Assembly (NCBI GenBank): GCA_016169945.1
Contig: JADLSH010000199.1
Location: 1,364,001-1,428,000 of the forward strand
Direction of reading: 5' to 3'
DNA: 64,000 nucleotides
Origin: Trachythela sp. YZ-2020
Lineage: Eukaryota > Cnidaria > Anthozoa > Malacalcyonacea > Clavulariidae
Below, piece by piece: positions 11,901-30,147 of this stretch (its first letter is position 1; each line of letters starts with the position of its first letter). A program made the position numbers and the translations under genes. The notes below the pieces were generated by a model. It was given only the letters and a program-made list of their open reading frames with translations. It did no database searches and was not told where the DNA came from.

Positions 11901-12350
11901 GAATACACTGAAGGATCACAATTGGAAATGGAGAGACTCGTAGAAGGTGTGAGGTGATAGACGTTAGGGAGCATTTATGTTAGGGAAAATATTGAGGTGG
12001 AATAGATATATGTAATTAGGAGAGCCAACAAAGGATCGGTGAACAGGGACAATATGGAGCTGAAGATTTAGACGAACAGAGGAAGTGGTTTAGATCAGGG
12101 AAGAGATGGGCCAATGGATTGTGAAAGAGAAGATGTAAGGTGACGGACTGTGGACATGACCTGAGAGTCGTGATCGAAGAAGCTGACTCCGGATTAATTG
12201 GAGATTATAGCTGGATTAAAGAAAAGAACTGAGAAGAATAACAACAGCAACAAAAGACAACAACTTCGCCGAAACAAGTTCTGTTGTATGGAACAAATTG
12301 TACTGTACTTAGTCCGTACAACTACCTGTAATTTCGTAAATGGCGGGACT

Positions 12351-12357
12351 TATAAAT
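12351..12357 (+). promoter_or_regulatory. TATA-like element upstream of SLC17 gene
   Basis: TATAAAT lies 108 bases before the SLC17 start codon, in a position compatible with a short 5' UTR. No transcription start can be shown from sequence alone. Confidence 0.35.
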
Positions 12358-12464
12358 GCAGATTAGGTAGAAAGCACCTCTTTGCATCTCATTTCAACCA
12401 TACTATAGTTCACTAAAATATATTTCAAACTTCAGTTGCAGATAACAAAGATCAATAAAACACG

Positions 12465-15400
12465 ATGACGTCAGAGGAAATAAAACCAGATGACACAGAG
12501 GCAGCTAAGAATGAGACTAAGACGACAAAAAGGAAGCCAGGCTTTCCAAAACGTTATGTCATAACATTGATGTTATTTCTAGGACTAGCTACACAGTATG
12601 CGTTGAGAGTAAACATCAATATCGCTATCAATGCCATGTGTAATAATATAACTGTGAAGCAGAATGGATTTACTATAACCAAGGTAATATCTGAATGAAG
12701 TATTCCTTTGACATGTTTTGTAATGTATGATATTAAACTTATCATTTTGGGATAAAAGGGCTGTACTATAAAATAAAGTGCCATAATTATTCTCCACAGC
12801 TAGGTTGCTAGCCTTACGCCCAACCCCTTTAGTCGCCTCTTACGACACGCAGGGATTACGATGGAGGTATTCTTTATCCCCACTCCACAGGGAAACATGT
12901 TGATAATGCTAATCAGTGAATAACTTCACTATCTATAGTATCTTTATATTCTGTATTGGTGATTTACAAAACAATATAGTCTTTATTGCTGTTGTATCGA
13001 GCAAGGAATCGTACAACCACCCATAACACTGTTAGCTGTGAGTGAAACAGCCAAGCGATTCTTCATGATGTCATGTCAGTATTTATTCATTTTAGCCGGC
13101 GGAGTTTAACTGGAGTTCAAAGCTTCAAGGTACTGTGCTACTTTACATACAGCCTGCACAGTCACAGAAGACCTTTTCCTATTTTAAGTTATAAAAGACT
13201 GGGTTCAGAATTTATCAGATGAATAACGCCTGGTTTGCTTGTTTCCAGGTACCATCCTTGGATCATTTTTCTATGGATATATCGTACTGCAGATACCAGG
13301 CGGATATCTGGCTTACAGATTTGGTGGAACCAAGGTGTTTGGATTGTCTTTATTCATTGGATCTCTGATGACTCTACTCACTCCATTGGTTGCTCGATTC
13401 TCTGTCGCAGCTCTCATCGCTCTTCGTGTTCTCGAGGGCGTATTTCTGGTAAGCTATATAGTACTCTGCGAATAAATGGGCTTTTATGTTTTTAATGCTC
13501 ACCTAGGATAGGTAGGAATTCAGAGCAAATTGTGGAAATATTGATAGGTGAACAAAACTATGGAACAGTGCAGCATATGAGTCAACTCCAAAAGGAAAGC
13601 CAGTTTTTGGATTGCCCTAATTGTTCACTGTTTTTTGTTTCCCCTTGTGTTTGGTGGCAAATACATGTAATATGGAAACATGATCACCATGTAAAACTGA
13701 CACGGCAATGAAACCCATACAGACTTCATGCTTGTTTTTCTTTAATTCTTAATTAAGGGCGTTCTTTTTCCATGTAACCACGATATTTTAAGAAAGTGGG
13801 CTCCTGCTTCGGAGAAAGCAAGATTATTCGCCATAACTGTCGCAGGTATAAAATAACTATCAATCCTGAAATATTCAGTTTAAAACTTGGATTTTAAAGA
13901 TGTTTTTTAAATGGTTTAATTCGTTTATCTAGGCTGTCCAGTTGGTACCATTATTACGATGCCCTTGTCTGGTCTCTTGACAAAATATGGGCCTCAAGGT
14001 TGGGCTTCGGCATTTTACTGTTTTGGTAAGTATTTGACGCTTCTAATGTGTACAAATTATCTGCATGTAGATTGTATTTGGCCCAAGCAAACAATATAGT
14101 AAAGCCTCGTACAGACGAGCAACGTTTTCCTTGACAAGTTTTATTTGCTCGTGTGCATGACAAAAAATTGACAAGTTTTCCTTGACAAGGAGCCTTGTTT
14201 AAAAGCTATTCATACCAGCTTTTGAAAAATTGATCGAAAAAACTTGTTTGCCGTACACACGAACAAATAAACTTGTCAAGGAACATGTCAAGGAAAATTT
14301 GATCGTCTGTACGGGGCTTAAATGACACTCTGTCTCTATGCAGTGTCAAACAAAGACCGTGTCTAATGGGTTTCAGTAGGAGTTCATTTAATAACACAAT
14401 CATATTTCTTGGCTTCCAGGTGCAATTGGGTTGTGTTGGTCATTTATCTGGATGCTTATTGTTCATCCGACGCCCGAAGATCATCCGACAATTTCCGAGG
14501 AAGAAAAAGAGTATATCTTGAAAGAAACCGCGGCAAACCAAAGCACGGTAAGATGTAGCTGGAAAAAACAGACCAAAATCTCAGCACGGTATAAGGTGTA
14601 GATTAAGGCATAGTCGTAGAAAAAGTCATTGAAAATGAAGATGTTTGTATATGAATAATTATGGAGGGGACGTTCAGAAAAGAATGATGGGAGCAAATGA
14701 AAAAAGTACATTTTTTTTAAAACAAAGTAAAGAAAAAAAGATAGCGACAGTAATTTCTTCGTACTTTTTTGCTGACTATTTTCAATAATTTGCACCATTT
14801 TGGAGGTAACATTACAATAAATTGTCTTCACCAAACTTGTCTATCTAAGACGTCTACGACATAATTTACTCGTATAGTAAGCTTGTCAACAAGTTGTTAC
14901 AATGCTGTCATTTTATCAAGTTGCTACAAGGTTGTCTTGCAGGACGATAACAAGTTGCTGGAATACTTGTAACAAGTCTGTTGAATTAACAACTTGTTGA
15001 GTAGCAAGTTGTCAACAAGCCGATGACAACGTTAACTTGTCAACAAGCTGGAAACAAGCAATGCGAACACATCTTCATGACAAGTTGTAGAAACAGCATT
15101 GGTACAATTAGTCTGCTGCAGGTTTGTTACAACTTGTGCGTTTTTACGTGTGTATACTATACTAAAAACGAAGCGAATTAGTGAGAACAAAGTAAAGGAA
15201 CAAGAGATAGATAGAATAGCAAAAAACGGTAGAAAATCATACAAGTATAAGATTTAGACTTTAGCTAAATTACGCGAAAATATTTCCTTGTAGAATGAGA
15301 AAATTCCATGGTGTTCAATCATAACTTCTCCTCCTGTTTGGGCAGTTATTATCGCTAACTTTTCTGTCGACTGGGGATTGTACACTATCCTCATTTGTAT

Positions 15401-18400
15401 TCCGAAATATTTTGTCGAAGTTCTGAAGTTTGACATTGCTAAGGTGAGCAATAATTATCTGGTTTAATAATTATCTGGGCAGTGCTGTAAAAGTTACTTA
15501 TTTTTTGGACCTAGTTACAGATACATACTCAAAAAGGTAATTACTCACCGGTAAAAGTTACACTCAAAAAACCTAACTAGTTACCGTTACATAATTACAT
15601 CTGTTTATTTGGAAATTTTTAAAGTTACGTCCCCAGGTTTTTTACTTACATTGACAGTGAGTTTAGTTACGTTGCGTTGTATTGCATTGTGTGACGTTGC
15701 ACATACTGTAAAATTAGTTTGCGAGCACGCTTTCTTGAGCAAATCCCCGTCGGGGAAGAGAACCGTGGTGAGTTTTAAGCGTGAGAATGTAACGAGAAAA
15801 GTAACGTAAAAGTTGGTCAGCAAAGTAACGCGTTATAGTTCCATTTTAAGCCAAAATATAACTAGTTACCTCTAATTTTCAATACATAACTAATTACACA
15901 TATAGTTACTTCAAAAAGTAACGATTACATGTAATTTCGTTACTCGTAACGAAGTTACTTACAGCACTGACTATATATACGGATCATCCGTCAAGACACA
16001 TCACTTATGATCCGTTTGAAGAATCGTTTGTCTTAAGGCCATAATTATTACACAGGGAACTTTTTGCTGCAATTTGCAACACAATTCTGTACAAAGCCAT
16101 GTTATGTCGAAATGTACGCACAGAAAAACAGTGAACATGACGCGCGTTTCACTTCACCGATATTGTCATTCTCATTCATTCATTTATTTGTTGCCTTCTG
16201 GCCTTGTTCTAGGCATGTTTAGCAAGAAAAATATTGGCCAAGTAAAACGAGATTCATGCTAAAAATTTCTCTGCGAATATACTTTTACCTAACATCGCTC
16301 TGTGTACTTTTAATTGCGTTCGTTGCAGCAAAATTGCCTCGTGTAAGTTGCAACTTACCTCGTGTGTAAACACAAGACGAACTATCCAGGCGAATTAGCT
16401 AGAATAGCACGATCTACACTGGTAATATTCTCAATTATTTTATAGACTGGTTTTGTTGCTTCCCTGCCTTATTTGGTTAAAGCGTTTGTTGGACCGACTG
16501 GAGGACTTATTGTTGATTTAATGATCAAAAATGGAATGAGCGTACGAAATGCGAGGAGACTGATATTTACTATTGGTAAGTCTGTTTGGTCATATAAATA
16601 TAAGGACGGAAAAACACTTAAGTCCATGATACAATTACCCATTCTAAATTTCTGAAATGATTTCAGATCAAACTTAAACCATTTCTGTCTACCCAAATCG
16701 AAGAAATCGAGGTGCACTGTTTACTGTGTCTGTCCAGCCTCGTACCCAGGCGCTTTAACGTGCTAAGCGGTTGCGTGACGCGCGCGTGGAAACTGTAGTG
16801 CGCAGCCACGACGGGGGTGTCTGTCTATGATTAAGATGGTGGAACACATCTTTCTAAATATTAGTTACTTTAACTCAGTTTCTCTAGCAAATTATACATG
16901 CTCGAGGTAAATATGTGCACACTCGAACCCCTGATACGGACACTGCTTTGTCCCTCTGGCTTTGTCCCGTCAGCATCCGTATTAGAGACGTTCGACTGCC
17001 GATTTGATGAGAAACTGATTTTAGTCCGACATTTGTTCTTAGGTTGTACTGTTGCTGCCTTCTTCGTTCTGGCAGTTGGATACAGTCCAAATCCCGTCAT
17101 GGCGATTGCGTTTCTCTGCATCGGTGTGGGAATAACCGGGGTGAATGCCACAGGTTATGCAGTGAATCTGCTGGACATTGCGCCAAAGTTTGCGGGCGTC
17201 ATTATGGGAATCACAAATGTCTTTGGTTCGTTACCAGGATTTCTCAGCCCGCAAATTGTTGGTATTATTACTGTGAACAAGGTAAGGTGCTGATTGGCTG
17301 AGCTAAATGAAACGTTCAAAGTTCAAATGCTTGTTACAAACATTTACGAAGATGAAAGTTTCAAGTAAGAATAGGCAACAATCCAACGGGTCATTCCAGA
17401 AAAGATCCACAACCCCCTAAGGAGGAAATAGAGAACTTAAGCATGTAGGACGGCAACGCGACGACGACGGTTATTAATACAATGAGTCGATGAAAAGAAA
17501 TGAATTATTAAAGTCCCACTGGAGTTTTAGACGTGGTTCTCGCTCTGTTTACAACGTCAAATCACAGATTTTCACGCCTTGTACACAACGCCTGCAATTC
17601 AAGCCGCAACAAGTTCTAATTCAAATTGATTCAGTAGAACTCTTCTCAACCATAAAGCCCGTGTCTTCAATTTCTTAAACTGTATTAAATTCATACGATT
17701 GATAATACACGAGAAGTTTTGAGAAGTTTTCTTTACTATCATTTATTTGAAGGAGATTGTTTTGGCCGTCGCCGCCGCGCTGCCGTCCTACATAAGCAGT
17801 TCTCTAATTTGTGCCGTCTGGAGAGGGGATCTACTTCTGATAATAGCAAAATGTACCAGGACGTCTGAATGGGGGTGGGGAGGGGGTTAACTTCCAATTT
17901 CCTCAGTGGGCGAGGTGTGGATAATTATCTGCGACTGTTCACCGCAAGTTGTAGATTCTCTTCTTACAAATAATTTAAGATGTAATCTATTGTTTATGTC
18001 ATATCTTTATAGACTGCTAGTGAATGGCGTACCGTATTCTGGATAACATTCGTAATGTATCTCGTCGGGGTAGTTTTCTTTGGAGCTCTTGTTTCAGGAG
18101 ATAAACAAGAGTGGGCCATGACACCTGAAGAACTGGAAGCACGTAAAGAAGATGAGAAAGAAAAAGATAAGGAAAAAAAAGATAAGGAAGAAAAAGAGAA
18201 TGAAGAAAAAGTGGAAGCACTGAAAGAAGATGAGGAGAAAGATGATACGGAAAAAGATAAGGAAAAAAAAGATAAGGAAGAAAATAAGGAAGAAAAAGAT
18301 AAGGAAGAAAAAGAAGTGGAAGCACAAAAAGGTGAAGAGGATAACAAGGAGGGATCTGATGAGGGGCAAGAAGGAGCAAAAGGTGATTCGGAAGATACAT

Positions 18401-18579
18401 CTGGCGATAAAGAGGAACCAGAGGGCGCCGAGAGTAAAGGTGAACCTGCGGACACTGAAACCGCGGAAAACGGAGAAGCGAAAGGTGAAGATGGCGGAGA
18501 AGATGGCGGAAAGACGGAAGAACAAGACGAAGGCACGAAAGATGGACAAAATGGCGACGATTCTGAAGCAAAAGAATAA
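12465..18579 (+). CDS. SLC17 family (sialin/vesicular glutamate transporter-like) anion transporter
   Basis: A twelve-TM major-facilitator transporter for organic anions, at the lysosome, synaptic vesicle or plasma membrane. Ten exons join in phase: 12465-12683, 13096-13129, 13249-13448, 13758-13845, 13933-14025, 14420-14547, 15294-15443, 16446-16575, 17043-17281 and 18013-18579 (615 residues). Family marks include [21 protein letters not shown] in TM1, the glycosylatable loop with [24 protein letters not shown] in TM2-3, RVLEGVF, and a WAPASEKAR block. Helix-rich exons end in [21 protein letters not shown]. The core length fits the family, but about 150 extra residues follow TM12. These are almost only E, K, D, G and S, with repeats such as [12 protein letters not shown]. 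The substrate cannot be assigned among sialate, glutamate, phosphate or urate. An AATAAA occurs at 18620-18625. Introns carry MITEs at 14103, 15480 and 17431. Confidence 0.93.
12800..12900. repeat. Unclassified repeat-like segment in SLC17 intron 1
   Basis: A GC-richer block with TTAGTCGCCTCTTACGACAC and CCCCACTCCACAGGG stands out from the AT-rich intron and looks like a fragment of a dispersed element. I could not assign a family. Confidence 0.3.
14103..14318. mobile_element. MITE with TAA target duplication
   Basis: Inverted ends AGCCTCGTACAGACGA and TCGTCTGTACGGGGCT are flanked by TAA on each side (14100-14102 and 14319-14321). Internal CTTGACAAGTTT motifs occur in both orientations. It lies in the intron between the fifth and sixth exons of the SLC17 gene. 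Confidence 0.8.
14870..15140. repeat. Degenerate CAACAAGTTG repeat cluster
   Basis: Multiple imperfect copies of CTTGTCAACAAGTTG and AACTTGTTGA fill this part of an SLC17 intron. A related stretch occurs at about 46060-46240 in the PAAT-like gene. It is a low-order dispersed repeat without coding capacity. Confidence 0.55.
15480..15969. mobile_element. TIR element with CAGTGCTGTAA ends (hAT-like)
   Basis: Begins CAGTGCTGTAAAAGTTACTT and ends AAGTTACTTACAGCACTG. The interior is rich in GTTAC/GTAAC motifs. CAGTG ends are usual for hAT, but I could not read a matching eight-base flank, so the class is tentative. It lies in the SLC17 intron after the 15294-15443 exon. Confidence 0.65.
17431..17804. 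mobile_element. TA-flanked palindromic MITE in SLC17 intron 9
   Basis: The left arm GAGAACTTAAGCATGTAGGA then CGGCAACGCGACGACGACGG pairs with CCGTCGCCGCCGCGCTGCCG then TCCTACATAAGCAGTTCTC. TA lies on both sides, so a Tc1/mariner-type target is possible. No ORF of note. Confidence 0.7.
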
Positions 18580-19951
18580 CTATACTCCCATATATGGCAA
18601 AGGACGAAATATGAAAGAAAATAAAAATTTAGAAGTTCACTTGTCGTCTGTCTTATTTCAAATCAAATAAGCAGCACACAATTGGTTTACCTTGTTTTTT
18701 TCGAAATATGGGCAAGCGGTACACGCCTGTTTATGTCGCTTTTTATGGATCCTAATCGTAACCCTAAACAGCGAGACATGCGGCCATAGCGGCCACTTGT
18801 TAAAACTTGTTTGTACGTTGTAGAGCTTAAGAGAGTTAAGAGCACATGGGAAAAGTATTTCTATTTTTCATTTTATGAACTATGGAAATTTTTCATTAGT
18901 TTACAAGTCGTGACCTTGCTAGTTCTAATTACCAAAAAGATTCTTCTCTCATTATTGGACTTGATAGTTTATGATGATTGGTATGAAACTTGCGAATATT
19001 TGCTCCATTGCATGGGTTGAATCCAGTGAACTCACTGGGTGAATCACATGTGTCAAGAACTAAATCAGTCTTTAAAAGATTTTAAATTAGCCATGGATAA
19101 CAATGTATTGACCTGCATAGCAGCCACGCGATTCTTTACAACTCTTTATAACTAGTTATACGGTAAATTTCACTGGGTCGGGAGCACCGGAAACAATCTC
19201 TTATATAAGATTTTGGTTTATTTACTGTAAGTTACAGACTGTAAGTCAAAGTAAATTTATTGCGTGACAGCCTGCATCAAATGACACGAAATTACTGTAT
19301 TCACGTGAAAACACCAAAATCGTATAGACCCATACCGCCATTTTAGCCATTGACATTGTATCTCTTAAACGCTCATCAGAGGTGGAAAATGTTTTTTTCT
19401 TTCTGGGAACCTGGGTTTCAGACTCAAAATCAATATTTAATGAGGTTCAATGATCATCAATTGATTTTGACATTGGACTGATTGGAGTGTTGTTTCTTGA
19501 AATTCAGCGGTGTTCAATTTGATATAGTAAATACAAAATGCATTACAATTAATAGTCTAGACTACAGCATACTCTAGTTTTGTTATTACTCATCAGTTAA
19601 TTTCAGTTAACATCAAAAGTTCAGATCCAAAAATATTTCTGGGAACTAGGTTCCCAGGATCCGATAATTTTTCCACCTCTGACGCTCATAGGCTCATTTC
19701 ATCGAGCAGTGAAAGTTGAGGAAACTCCTGTAGATTCTGGGAAAAATCCCAGTTCCGGCCGAAAAAGTCGTGCTAACCGAAAAGATTAGTTTACCAAAAT
19801 GGTAAATTAATATATAGGTCAGTGGTGTAACTTCGGTGGCTCCCTTCAGATTTTCTTACAAACCAAAGAAAAATTAGCTTTTAGCCTTCTCAGATTCAAA
19901 ATCCGTTCATTCATAGAAATCATATATCACTTGCGATCATTCCTAGAAAAT
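18580..19951. other. Tail-to-tail intergenic between SLC17 and PI4K2
   Basis: Contains the SLC17 3' UTR with AATAAA at 18620-18625 and the hAT-type element at 19377-19681. Nothing else coding was seen. Confidence 0.5.
19377..19681. mobile_element. hAT-type element with perfect 8-bp TSD
   Basis: Ends CAGAGGTGGAAAA and TTTTTCCACCTCTG are flanked by ACGCTCAT at 19369-19376 and 19682-19689. Subterminal CTGGGAACCTGGGTT and AACTAGGTTCCCAG are also inverted. 305 bp, non-autonomous. Confidence 0.92.
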
Positions 19952-26325
<6,374 letters not shown>

Positions 26326-27469
26326 CTATACGAAGTCGAGGGGGAGCTATGGGTCCAATTTAATTTACATAACATTACACAAACAGAAAACGTGTAAACC
26401 AATCCAAAAATTTGATTTAAAAATTAAATTTACAAACTTATATTGTCACGCGTCCTCCATTTTGAATGTGAAAGTGACAAGTAGTGTAGTTACCAGGAAT
26501 TTGAAACCCCCCGGAAATGAAAGAGGAAAAATTTGAACGGGAATGTCTCGAGCTCAGATCAGAGATATGTCTCACAGGATATGTCTAGTGGTCTCCCCCA
26601 CTGAGCTATATCATACAGCTCAGTGGACTCCCCTCTCGGTACGACATTGCTGTTTTAAGTTTAAAAGATTTTTTGACTTCAAGTGTAAAACTGTAAATAT
26701 GATTTAAATGTATAGATGGTCGGTACAGCAATTTTTTGTCGGACTTATTTAACTATTATGCATGGCGATAACAAAAGGGGGGGGAAATTTCCAGTTCGAG
26801 TTCACTGGTTCTTTCAGCCTATTTTACTTCCGGTATGTGTAAAAGTCAGGGCAAATTAAAATTTCATATAATTATGATCAGTTCAGAGGATCAGTTGTAT
26901 TTAATACTTGGTGTGAGTACCCTGCCATATTTCACGTTAACAATATAATTTTCTATATAATATGAAGACAATATATTATGAATAATCGATCTCGTGATTT
27001 CTGGGCAACGCGGAGGTGTACATATGAAACAAAGAATATGCAAATGCACGCATTATGTTGTAACAATGTCTTGTTTGTAGTTATGTTTGTTGTTCATGTT
27101 TATGTTTGATTATTTGGAGCCAGTGCAGGGGGTAGACACCTCCCCTCCCCCCCACTCCTCATCGCTAACTAACATGATTATTTTTGCTCTCTCTCCTTTA
27201 TAAAGGCGTGGCTAAGCTGAGCGCGCGGGGATGCTTGGGGAGGACGCGACGAAGGAAACGCCTGACCAATCGCCCTGACCTACATTTTTGACCTTCGCGC
27301 CTTCTAATATAAACATCTGTTCCCGATTGATCGTCGATAAGACCCGACAAACTCCCGATTATGCAAACGCTTATCATGTGATCTTCAAGCAGCTAATTGA
27401 TTGGTTAAAGACAGTCGTAATTTAAGTGCGGTAACAAAAGTATAGCTATAGGGTACTCAACTCAAGGCA
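26326..27469. promoter_or_regulatory. Head-to-head intergenic between PI4K2 and orphan ORF
   Basis: 1.1 kb separates the PI4K2 start (minus strand) from the plus-strand ORF start, so divergent promoters are likely here. A short hairpin CCACTGAGCT...AGCTCAGTGG lies at about 26598-26626. A CTTTATAAAGG sequence near 27196-27206 could be a TATA-type site for the plus-strand ORF. Confidence 0.4.
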
Positions 27470-28306
27470 ATGGCCGAATATATAACAGCAAATAGATGGA
27501 TAACTGGGGTTGCCACACACAAAACAAAACGTGGACGAATTTTATGCACAGGGTTCGGTTGCGTCGGTTGTTTTCCGCAAGACTTTCCAGAAATCGCTTG
27601 CGAACTTGAAGTGTATGACAACAAAACTGGCTTGCTTTTTGCTGAAAGCTGGACTAATGAACTAAAAATTGAACTTAGTAACGAAAGCGCCATAGAAACG
27701 AGAAACCAGCGACTAAAACCTGCGAAACAAAGACATCGTTTTAAAAGAAAGAACTTACGGAATATAAACGAGCTTGAGACGGAAAATCCGGATAGAATCG
27801 CTGTTAGTGAAAACACACAAAGTGGCGAATTCAAAAAGTTGTTTATAACAGAATGCGAACAGGAAACGGAAGAAGGAAGTAAAGAAAGGGCAATTTCTGT
27901 AGAAACGGAAGACAAAAAATATAATTTTGCCGATACAGAAAAATTCCCTAGCGCTACAGAAGACACTATTTTTAGAGAAAAGTTTTCTTTAAAAACAGAA
28001 AAGCTCACAAAGCATAAAAGCTTTCGCGTTGAGCGCGAGGATTGCGTTTGTTTATTCTTTGCTTTGGAATATAATCACAATTCGCGTCGGTTATCTAAGT
28101 TCGGTATTCTCGAAATAGTGAACTCACTGACTACAATAATGCATTTGAATGAAATAAAATGCGTACAGCGTTTGAACGGGCTCTGGCACATCGTGCTAAG
28201 AACGAGAGAACATCTAACATATTTGTTAACTAACGGTATGAGAATCCGCGGAAGACGGTATGGAGTGGTACAAGATAATAATATGTATTGTGAGAAAGTG
28301 TATTAG
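27470..28306 (+). CDS. Uncharacterised 278-residue single-exon protein
   Basis: An uninterrupted frame from ATG to TAG in AT-rich DNA, too long to be expected by chance here. I do not recognise it. Residues 1-65 contain CTGFGCVGCFPQDFPEIACE. The middle (about 70-185) is charged and low in complexity, rich in K, R and E. The last 90 residues (VCLFFALEYN to the end) look folded, with LNEIKCVQRLNGLWHIVLRT and LLTNGMRIRGRRYGVV. That block is reminiscent of the small RNA-binding domains of gag-like proteins of retroelements, but no zinc knuckle or reverse transcriptase follows. It could be a domesticated gag-like gene, a retroelement remnant or a lineage-specific gene. Its nearest neighbour is PI4K2, transcribed away from it. 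Confidence 0.5.
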   Translation: MAEYITANRWITGVATHKTKRGRILCTGFGCVGCFPQDFPEIACELEVYDNKTGLLFAESWTNELKIELSNESAIETRNQRLKPAKQRHRFKRKNLRNINELETENPDRIAVSENTQSGEFKKLFITECEQETEEGSKERAISVETEDKKYNFADTEKFPSATEDTIFREKFSLKTEKLTKHKSFRVEREDCVCLFFALEYNHNSRRLSKFGILEIVNSLTTIMHLNEIKCVQRLNGLWHIVLRTREHLTYLLTNGMRIRGRRYGVVQDNNMYCEKVY

Positions 28307-30147
28307 ATATTATTCAGATTGTGGAGCTTTGTATTATCGTGTTATGATTGGTTGTACCTAATGAGTAAATCGCCTGGTAATCTTCAAAGATAAACAAGGA
28401 TTAACATTTAATAGAGTGTCAATATATCTCTGCAATCATTAATTAAAGACTGATTTGCATAGAGCACACAAACAAGATGGATGCAGATTATTTCACATCG
28501 TCGAACAGGACTTTAAAACCATTTAAAACTTGTACTGTTTGCATTGTTTGTAGCCAAAAAAGCTTACACTCGCGCTATTATTATTGCCCTTCCCTTTATG
28601 TGTCTCTTTGCGGTCCATTTCTGGCTCTTTTTGTAAGCAGGCGTAGTGTCTGCCAGGTGTTTACAGGTCCTGGTTTCCACCTTGCTATCTCCACTCCTGC
28701 TATATACGCCATTATTAGGCGAGTTAGGCTAAAGGCTGATTTCCATTCAGTGCAAAATGTCGCGCGATCGACCTTTTGCGATCGTTTTCTTTTGAATTAT
28801 GAGCCTTCGGCCGGACCCGTTCCAGTCGAGGGCTCATAATTCAAAAGAAAACGATCGTAAAAGGTCGATCGCGCGACATTTTGCACTGAATGGAAATCAA
28901 CCTTAACAAGCTCACAGCTTCTGGTGAGGAGCCTCACAAGGTTGCGGTTTTATCCAGAGTTGGCCGGAAGTAAAAATCCTGGCCTATACGAAGAATATTC
29001 CCATTTTTTTCATCTCTTACAAAAAGAAGCTATTGTTGTTTTGACCCGCAAGTATTGGCGGTTCTTCAACTACTGTTCCTTTTATGAACAGAAAACCGAA
29101 TTAAATCAAATCAAATCTGCCCTAATTTCCAATTACACTTTTTTGATTCCCTTTTACGAAATGTTGGATCCAATAAAAGCTAGAAACAAACCATGACAGG
29201 TAAACGTAGACATTAAAGATATTTTGTATATAAATACACACATTTAGTTATGATATTTAAATGAATAAATAAAATCACTAACTAATGCACATGAAATATG
29301 GGATCTAACTCCCGATGATTTGTTCAATTAATTGTAAATTCGTGAGAAAAAAAACTAAAAGAAAAAACCCTTAAATTCTACACAATTCCTAAAATATCTA
29401 TTTTTTCACTGATTTTATCAACAAACTTAATTTTCTATTTACAAATGCTTGATACGCATAATATGCAATTTAATGCTATGTTATAGTGGAGATTATCAAC
29501 ATGTGCTTGCATGAGCCCTACACGAAAGATCTCTGACGAAAGACTAACCGTGTTCAGATATGAAAAATCAGAGTTGTCTAGACGAGTTGGAAATAACAAT
29601 TCTTATAAGAATTGAAATTGAAAAAAATATTTGTCCGGTATTTATACAAGGCTCATAAAAACACTTCCTTATTGCAGTAAATTTCCTCCCCAATGAAAAT
29701 CCCACTTGTTTCTAATATACAGGGTCGCCGACTGGGGCAATGTTTTGGGACAACTTTGTTCATATTCTTTTACAAATCTTCTGCATATTTTCAAATGAAA
29801 ACAAATTTTCGGAATGTTCTATAGGCTTCAGTACCAAGGGCCTTACTTAAAAGAATGCCCCCACACCCCAAACGACCTTCAAGTGGCATTGTATGTTCCA
29901 CTCTACGTTATGCATGGAGGCTCCCTGTTTCTGGACCTAAGTTCACTGAACAATATACGAAGGTATTACGATATTCTTTTATGTTTTGTTCATTTTATGC
30001 TAACTTTGTTCTAAACAAAATGTTTCTAAATTATGGTGTCACGAATGCAAGCGGGAGGTGTGTGTGTGGGGGGGGGGTATGACACAATGAAAAGCGTTTA
30101 CTACAAGAGGGGTAGGCAGGTGTGTATCACCACAAGGAGGTAATGTG
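28307..30147. other. Intergenic with MITE; no supported gene
   Basis: Holds the palindromic MITE at 28733-28903. A 90-codon frame at 28924-29196 has no recognised motif and is not annotated as a gene. The sequence CAGGGTCGCCGACTGG at about 29740 resembles a hAT end, but I found no partner. Confidence 0.5.
28733..28903. mobile_element. Palindromic MITE with TAA target duplication
   Basis: Ends AGGCTGATTTCCATTCAGTG and CACTGAATGGAAATCAACCT are flanked by TAA on each side. Arms of about 70 bases (AAATGTCGCGCGATCGACC, TTTTCTTTTGAATTATGAGC) are nearly perfectly complementary around the loop CCTTCGGCCGGACCCG. Confidence 0.88.

Larger units (their letters stand above)
3848..12464. other. 8.6-kb gene-poor intergenic region
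   Basis: No exon series with conserved protein content was found on either strand. ORFs here are short and lack recognisable motifs or splice context. The contents I can support are the repeats listed separately (5702-5805, 5908-6247, 6356-6864, 8606-8966) and a TATA-like site near 12351 ahead of the SLC17 gene. Confidence 0.5.

Noticed and set aside
18017..18670. Four other long frames on both strands over the SLC17 last exon
   Set aside because: Shadows of the low-complexity GAA/AAA-rich coding tail; the splice phase and TM12 sequence identify the 18013-18579 frame as the real one.
27457..28008. 183-codon minus-strand ORF
   Set aside because: Antisense shadow of the 278-residue ORF; it lacks its own features.
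28477..28839. 120-codon ORF near the orphan gene
   Set aside because: Its second half runs into the palindromic MITE at 28733-28903 and the first half has no recognisable content.
28924..29196. 90-codon ORF downstream of the MITE
   Set aside because: Reads as a plausible peptide but has no motif, no clear start context and no partner exons.
29735..30080. CAGGGTCGCCGACTGG as a hAT left end
   Set aside because: No complementary right end or 8-bp duplication was seen in the following kilobase.
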